Part shown: piece by piece, positions 5,462 to 6,929 of the stretch
How positions within the stretch are numbered: the stretch's first letter is position 1
How the letters are laid out: each line of letters opens with the position of its first letter
Origin: an uncultured Planctomycetaceae bacterium
GTDB lineage: Bacteria > Planctomycetota > Phycisphaerae > UBA1845 > UTPLA1
Reading direction: 5' to 3'
DNA length: 6,929 bases
NCBI GenBank assembly: GCA_938008425.1
Contig: CALLKH010000131.1
Coordinates: 1-6,929 of the forward strand
Program-made: the position numbers and the translations under genes
The notes under the pieces: model-generated
Database searches by the model: none
What the model saw: the letters and a program-made list of their open reading frames with translations, nothing else
What the model was told of the DNA's origin: nothing

Positions 5462-5738
5462 GTTGGCCTCTCAGATTCATGAAGCATGGCGACGGCGAAA
5501 CTCACGGGGCCGGCGACGACGGCGAATTTCAGAGCCGCCCCTTCCCCGGGGCGGTGACATCCCGCGCACCAGCGGGATGTCGCTGAATGAAAGCGAACCA
5601 GTGTATCGAGGCACGTTCACCGGGCTGAGACAGCCCGGCTCTGATTGGATCACTGAGCGATTCGCCTGCGCCGGCCTCCGGCCCGACTCTCAAAAAAACC
5701 AATCCCGGAAACTCGTTGAGCACACATCAATTATCCAG
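5462..5738. other. Non-coding stretch with a cluster of four hairpins
   Basis: No gene is supported in this 277-bp stretch between the groEL terminator and the stop of the minus-strand gene. It is rich in perfect inverted repeats: CCGCCCC/GGGGCGG (5535-5554, loop 6), GACATCCCGC/GCGGGATGTC (5556-5581, 10 bp, loop 6), CCGGGCT/AGCCCGG (5620-5638, loop 5) and GCCGG/CCGGC (5670-5682, loop 3). The first two are separated by one base. A seven-A run at 5692-5698 reads as a T-run after the minus-strand gene, but I see no good stem before it. Candidates are a structured RNA, a REP-like extragenic element or a processed 3' region; I cannot decide. Confidence 0.5.
5556..5581. repeat. 10-bp perfect stem-loop
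   Basis: GACATCCCGC and GCGGGATGTC are exact reverse complements around GCACCA. This is the strongest member of the hairpin cluster. It starts one base after the 7-bp hairpin at 5535-5554, so the two could stack coaxially in RNA. No T-run follows on either strand. Confidence 0.6.
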
Positions 5739-6059
5739 TTAGTGAGCCCCGCCCGCCACGGCCCAGGGGGCCGCGCCGGGCGCGAGGTCGGGAATGTCCT
5801 TGCGAAACGGCGCACGCTCCAGCGGCGCCTCCGCCCGCTCGCGCCGCTCGTTCCGCTCGATCAGCATCGCGTCAGCCAGTGCGTAAGCGACGCGTGCATA
5901 CCAGCGCGTGGTGTGCTCGTTGAACATCTCCGCGTCGCGCGCCCGGGTGAATCCCGCCAGCGCCTGCCCCGCCATCCAGTCCCGCAGCGTCATGCCCTGG
6001 TGTATTGGTGAATTGCAGGGATAAATCGGTCCGCCGTCATCTGGTGTGTTTGCCGCCAT
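5739..6059 (-). CDS. Small phage/prophage-associated protein of unknown function, 106 aa
   Basis: The start is ATG 6059-6057 with TTGGAG upstream at 6-nt spacing; the frame stays open for 101 further codons, but that region is not protein-like. Residues 19-30 read IHQGMTLRDWMA, followed by GQALAGF (31-37) and, after a Glu/Arg-rich gap, YARVAYALADAMLIERNERRE (54-74, split here as YARVAYALADAM and LIERNERRE). The combination 'G-M-T-L-R-D-a-x-A-x-x-A ... A-Y-A-x-A-D-A-M-L' is familiar from short hypothetical proteins of phages, prophages and many bacterial genomes; no biochemical role is known to me. The C-terminus (PDLAPGAAPWAVAGGAH) is low in complexity. There is no signal peptide or membrane segment. 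No other phage gene is visible, so it is an isolated gene, possibly a prophage remnant or a domesticated gene. Confidence 0.75.
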   Translation of the reverse strand: MAANTPDDGGPIYPCNSPIHQGMTLRDWMAGQALAGFTRARDAEMFNEHTTRWYARVAYALADAMLIERNERRERAEAPLERAPFRKDIPDLAPGAAPWAVAGGAH

Positions 6060-6132
6060 GTGATGCTCCAAGTCCAACAAGTAAAAACCGGTGCCGGCCC
6101 GGCTCTGCCGCGCCCGCCCGGACGCCGTGCAG

Positions 6133-6396
6133 TCAGGATCGCCCTTCGCCGCTGATCTCGGTGTAGATTTCGTGTGGGTCGCCGCGGCGTTCGCAGGCCC
6201 GCGGCGGCGGGATCCGCCATTTGAAGAGTACGATTCGCCATTCCGGAAACACAACGACCGATCGAAAAATGTCGACTGAACCCGCCTCGTCCGTTGACTG
6301 ACCCTGATTATGAGAACCTGCGCCGTGGCGACGGCCCAACGCGCTGACCCGGGCCGGTTCATGGAACTCCAAGCCCCTCAACCAATTACGACTCAC
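6133..6396 (-). CDS. Doubtful small ORF upstream of the phage-like gene, up to 87 aa
   Basis: Not recognised. The 3' half of this frame, read as VVVFPEWRIVLFKWRIPPP then RACERRGDPHEIYTEISGEG, has protein-like composition and GC-ending codons, and it lies 73 bp upstream of and in line with the 106-aa gene. The 5' half is weak. The longest start is GTG 6396-6394 without a Shine-Dalgarno, and a GTG at 6252-6250 (39 aa) also lacks one. It may be a short gene, the remains of a broken gene, or chance. Confidence 0.22.
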   Translation of the reverse strand: MSRNWLRGLEFHEPARVSALGRRHGAGSHNQGQSTDEAGSVDIFRSVVVFPEWRIVLFKWRIPPPRACERRGDPHEIYTEISGEGRS

Positions 6397-6408
6397 GGGG
6401 CCCGATTC

Positions 6409-6438
6409 TTGACCATCGCCTCTCCATTTGGGTAGGAT
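6409..6438 (+). promoter_or_regulatory. Sigma-70-type promoter of the candidate small RNA
   Basis: TTGACC (6409-6414; 5 of 6 to TTGACA) and TAGGAT (6433-6438; 4 of 6 to TATAAT, keeping T1, A2, A5 and T6) are 18 nt apart. Initiation would be at about 6445-6447, just before the first strand of the 102-nt hairpin. The agreement between predicted start and structure start is the main support. Confidence 0.5.
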
Positions 6439-6445
6439 GTGGGTT

Positions 6446-6664
6446 GAAAGTCGCTCGGGTTCAAATCATTCCATGGTTCGTGCGGCCGATGCCCGTCTCA
6501 GGCGGTCTCGCCTTTGCGGATGCCCGCACACTGGTTTGAGGACCCGTCGACCCCGGCGAAAAACGGCCTACTCTCCCTGCCGTCCCGCCGCGATGAACAC
6601 CGACGACGCTATTCCCCCAGAGCCGATGCGTCGTCACCTTCACCGTGCGGGACGGCGCTTTTTT
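6446..6664 (+). ncRNA. Candidate structured small RNA, about 219 nt, unrecognised class
   Basis: No protein-like frame covers this stretch, but it folds strongly. Domain 1 (6450-6551) is one segmented hairpin: GTCG/CGAC (6450-6453 with 6548-6551), CGGGT/ACCCG (6456-6460 with 6542-6546), a GG bulge, TCAAATCA/TGGTTTGA (6461-6468 with 6532-6539), an asymmetric loop, GTGCGG/CCGCAC (6480-6485 with 6524-6529), CCG/CGG (6493-6495 with 6517-6519) and AGGCG/CGCCT with loop GTCT: about 31 pairs. The U6466-G6534 and U6496-G6516 pairs would be A-C on the other strand, favouring plus. An A-rich linker (6559-6563) leads to domain 2 (6579-6656), a rod ending in six T. I see no tmRNA, RNase P, SRP or 6S hallmarks. 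It could be a trans-acting RNA, or a leader with readthrough into the cold-shock gene 185 nt downstream. Confidence 0.55.
6579..6664 (+). terminator. Rod-like hairpin with T-run (3' end of the small RNA)
   Basis: GCCGTCCCGC (6579-6588) and GCGGGACGGC (6647-6656) pair over 10 bp. Inside, TGAA/TTCA (6594-6597 with 6639-6642) and GACGACGC/GCGTCGTC (6602-6609 with 6628-6635) continue the rod to an 18-nt C-rich loop. GC and then six T (6659-6664) follow. The long stem and the two-base offset of the T-run are unusual for a plain terminator, so it may be a functional RNA domain that also terminates. Confidence 0.65.
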
Positions 6665-6712
6665 CGCCCGTAGGCGAGCATGATCGGAACCACCCATCAA
6701 TCGCATATCCGA

Positions 6713-6741
6713 TTGACAATGTCCGATTAGCCGTTGAGGAT
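6713..6741 (+). promoter_or_regulatory. Promoter candidate for the cold-shock gene
   Basis: A perfect TTGACA (6713-6718) is followed after 17 nt by GAGGAT (6736-6741), which keeps only A2, A5 and T6 of the -10 consensus; the upstream small RNA has the similar TAGGAT. The start would be near 6748, giving a leader of about 100 nt before the cold-shock start codon. Such long leaders are typical of cspA-type genes. Confidence 0.4.
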
Positions 6742-6758
6742 TAGTGAGTGTTGAATGC

Positions 6759-6828
6759 GCGGCGTCGCGTTCGGGTCCCGTTTACCTTCCGAAGCATTGT
6801 CGTTTCAGACGGGGACCGTCGGCGCCGC
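6759..6828 (+). promoter_or_regulatory. Structured 5' leader of the cold-shock gene
   Basis: GCGGCG (6759-6764) pairs with CGCCGC (6823-6828), and inside it GGTCCCGT (6774-6781) pairs with ACGGGGACC (6809-6817) with one bulged G. The stem ends 8 nt before the Shine-Dalgarno GAGG (6837-6840), which is left free in this fold. In E. coli cspA a long leader changes fold with temperature and controls translation; this leader could act likewise, but only the pairing is seen here. Confidence 0.45.
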
Positions 6829-6848
6829 TCAGAGTTGAGGTTTGTATC

Positions 6849-6929
6849 ATGTCCGAAGGTACGGTGAAGTGGTTTAATGATGCCAAGGGCTTTGGTTTCA
6901 TCCAGTCGGATGACGGCCAGGACGTCTTT
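6849..6929 (+). CDS. CspA-family cold-shock protein, N-terminal part (runs off the window)
   Basis: Only the first 27 codons are present. The sequence MSEGTVKWFNDAKGFGFI then QSDDGQDVF matches the cold-shock domain: strand 1 with TVKWF (5-9), RNP1 motif KGFGFI (13-18) and the beginning of RNP2 (DVF, 25-27; normally DVFVH). Cold-shock proteins are about 65-75-aa OB-fold proteins that bind single-stranded RNA and DNA and loosen mRNA structure, often induced by cold or stress. ATG 6849 has TTGAGG (6835-6840) 8 nt upstream. The structured leader and own promoter candidate suggest post-transcriptional control. Which csp paralogue it is cannot be told. Confidence 0.96.
   Translation, partial: MSEGTVKWFNDAKGFGFIQSDDGQDVF

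Noticed and set aside
5608..5670. Resemblance to a TPP riboswitch (CTGAGA followed by CTGAT-TGGAT and AGCG)
   Set aside because: CTGAGA sits in the loop region of a simple hairpin, the GGGGTGC and CCAGCG-GGGA elements and the P2/P4 pairing are missing, and no thiamine gene follows.
6446..6460. GAAAGTC similar to the RNase P RNA core (GGAAAGTCC)
   Set aside because: Only a short match; the other conserved RNase P blocks such as the ACAGAA region are absent within the possible transcript.
6450..6475. tRNA T-arm-like string GGGTTCAAATC in the small-RNA region
   Set aside because: The T-stem does not pair (only one good pair next to the loop), and there is no acceptor stem, anticodon arm or CCA context. 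The string is instead one side of the long hairpin.
6428..6744. Short plus- and minus-strand frames over the candidate small RNA
   Set aside because: Products are Arg/Pro/Ser-rich, lack ribosome sites and conserved patterns, and are better explained by GC-rich structured RNA.

Overview
The window comes from a GC-rich bacterial chromosome. The GroEL, GroES, FIST and cold-shock sequences, the long spacers and the secreted trypsin-like protein fit a planctomycete-type bacterium (Planctomycetota, possibly Phycisphaerae). That placement is an impression from protein style; no rRNA or other marker is present. I see no insertion sequence, CRISPR array or tRNA.

Left part (1-1544), minus strand: the N-terminal 95 residues of an exported trypsin/HtrA-like protein that seems to lack the catalytic histidine, running off the left edge. 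Upstream of it lies a complete single-domain FIST sensory protein (389 aa). A 787-bp spacer (1545-2331) follows. It holds several palindromes, a possible minus-strand terminator beside a doubtful 69-aa ORF, and a good sigma-54-type promoter match pointing at the next gene.

Centre (2332-5461), plus strand: a small degenerate response-regulator receiver protein, then groES, an unrecognised 103-aa acidic protein, and groEL, closed by a very strong intrinsic terminator. The chaperonin genes are therefore split by an extra small gene, and this gene has a perfect hairpin on each side. No CIRCE operator (the HrcA site) is visible. GroES and GroEL form the ATP-driven protein-folding chamber; the inserted protein could be a cotranscribed partner, but that is inference from position only.

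Right part (5462-6929): a hairpin-rich non-coding stretch, a minus-strand 106-aa protein of a phage/prophage-associated type, and a doubtful second minus-strand ORF. Next comes what I consider the most interesting item: a probable independent small RNA (about 6446-6664) with its own sigma-70-like promoter, a 102-nt multi-segment hairpin whose G-U pairs favour the plus strand, and a second long rod ending in a T-run. The window ends in the first 27 codons of a CspA-family cold-shock gene with its own promoter candidate and a structured leader of about 100 nt.
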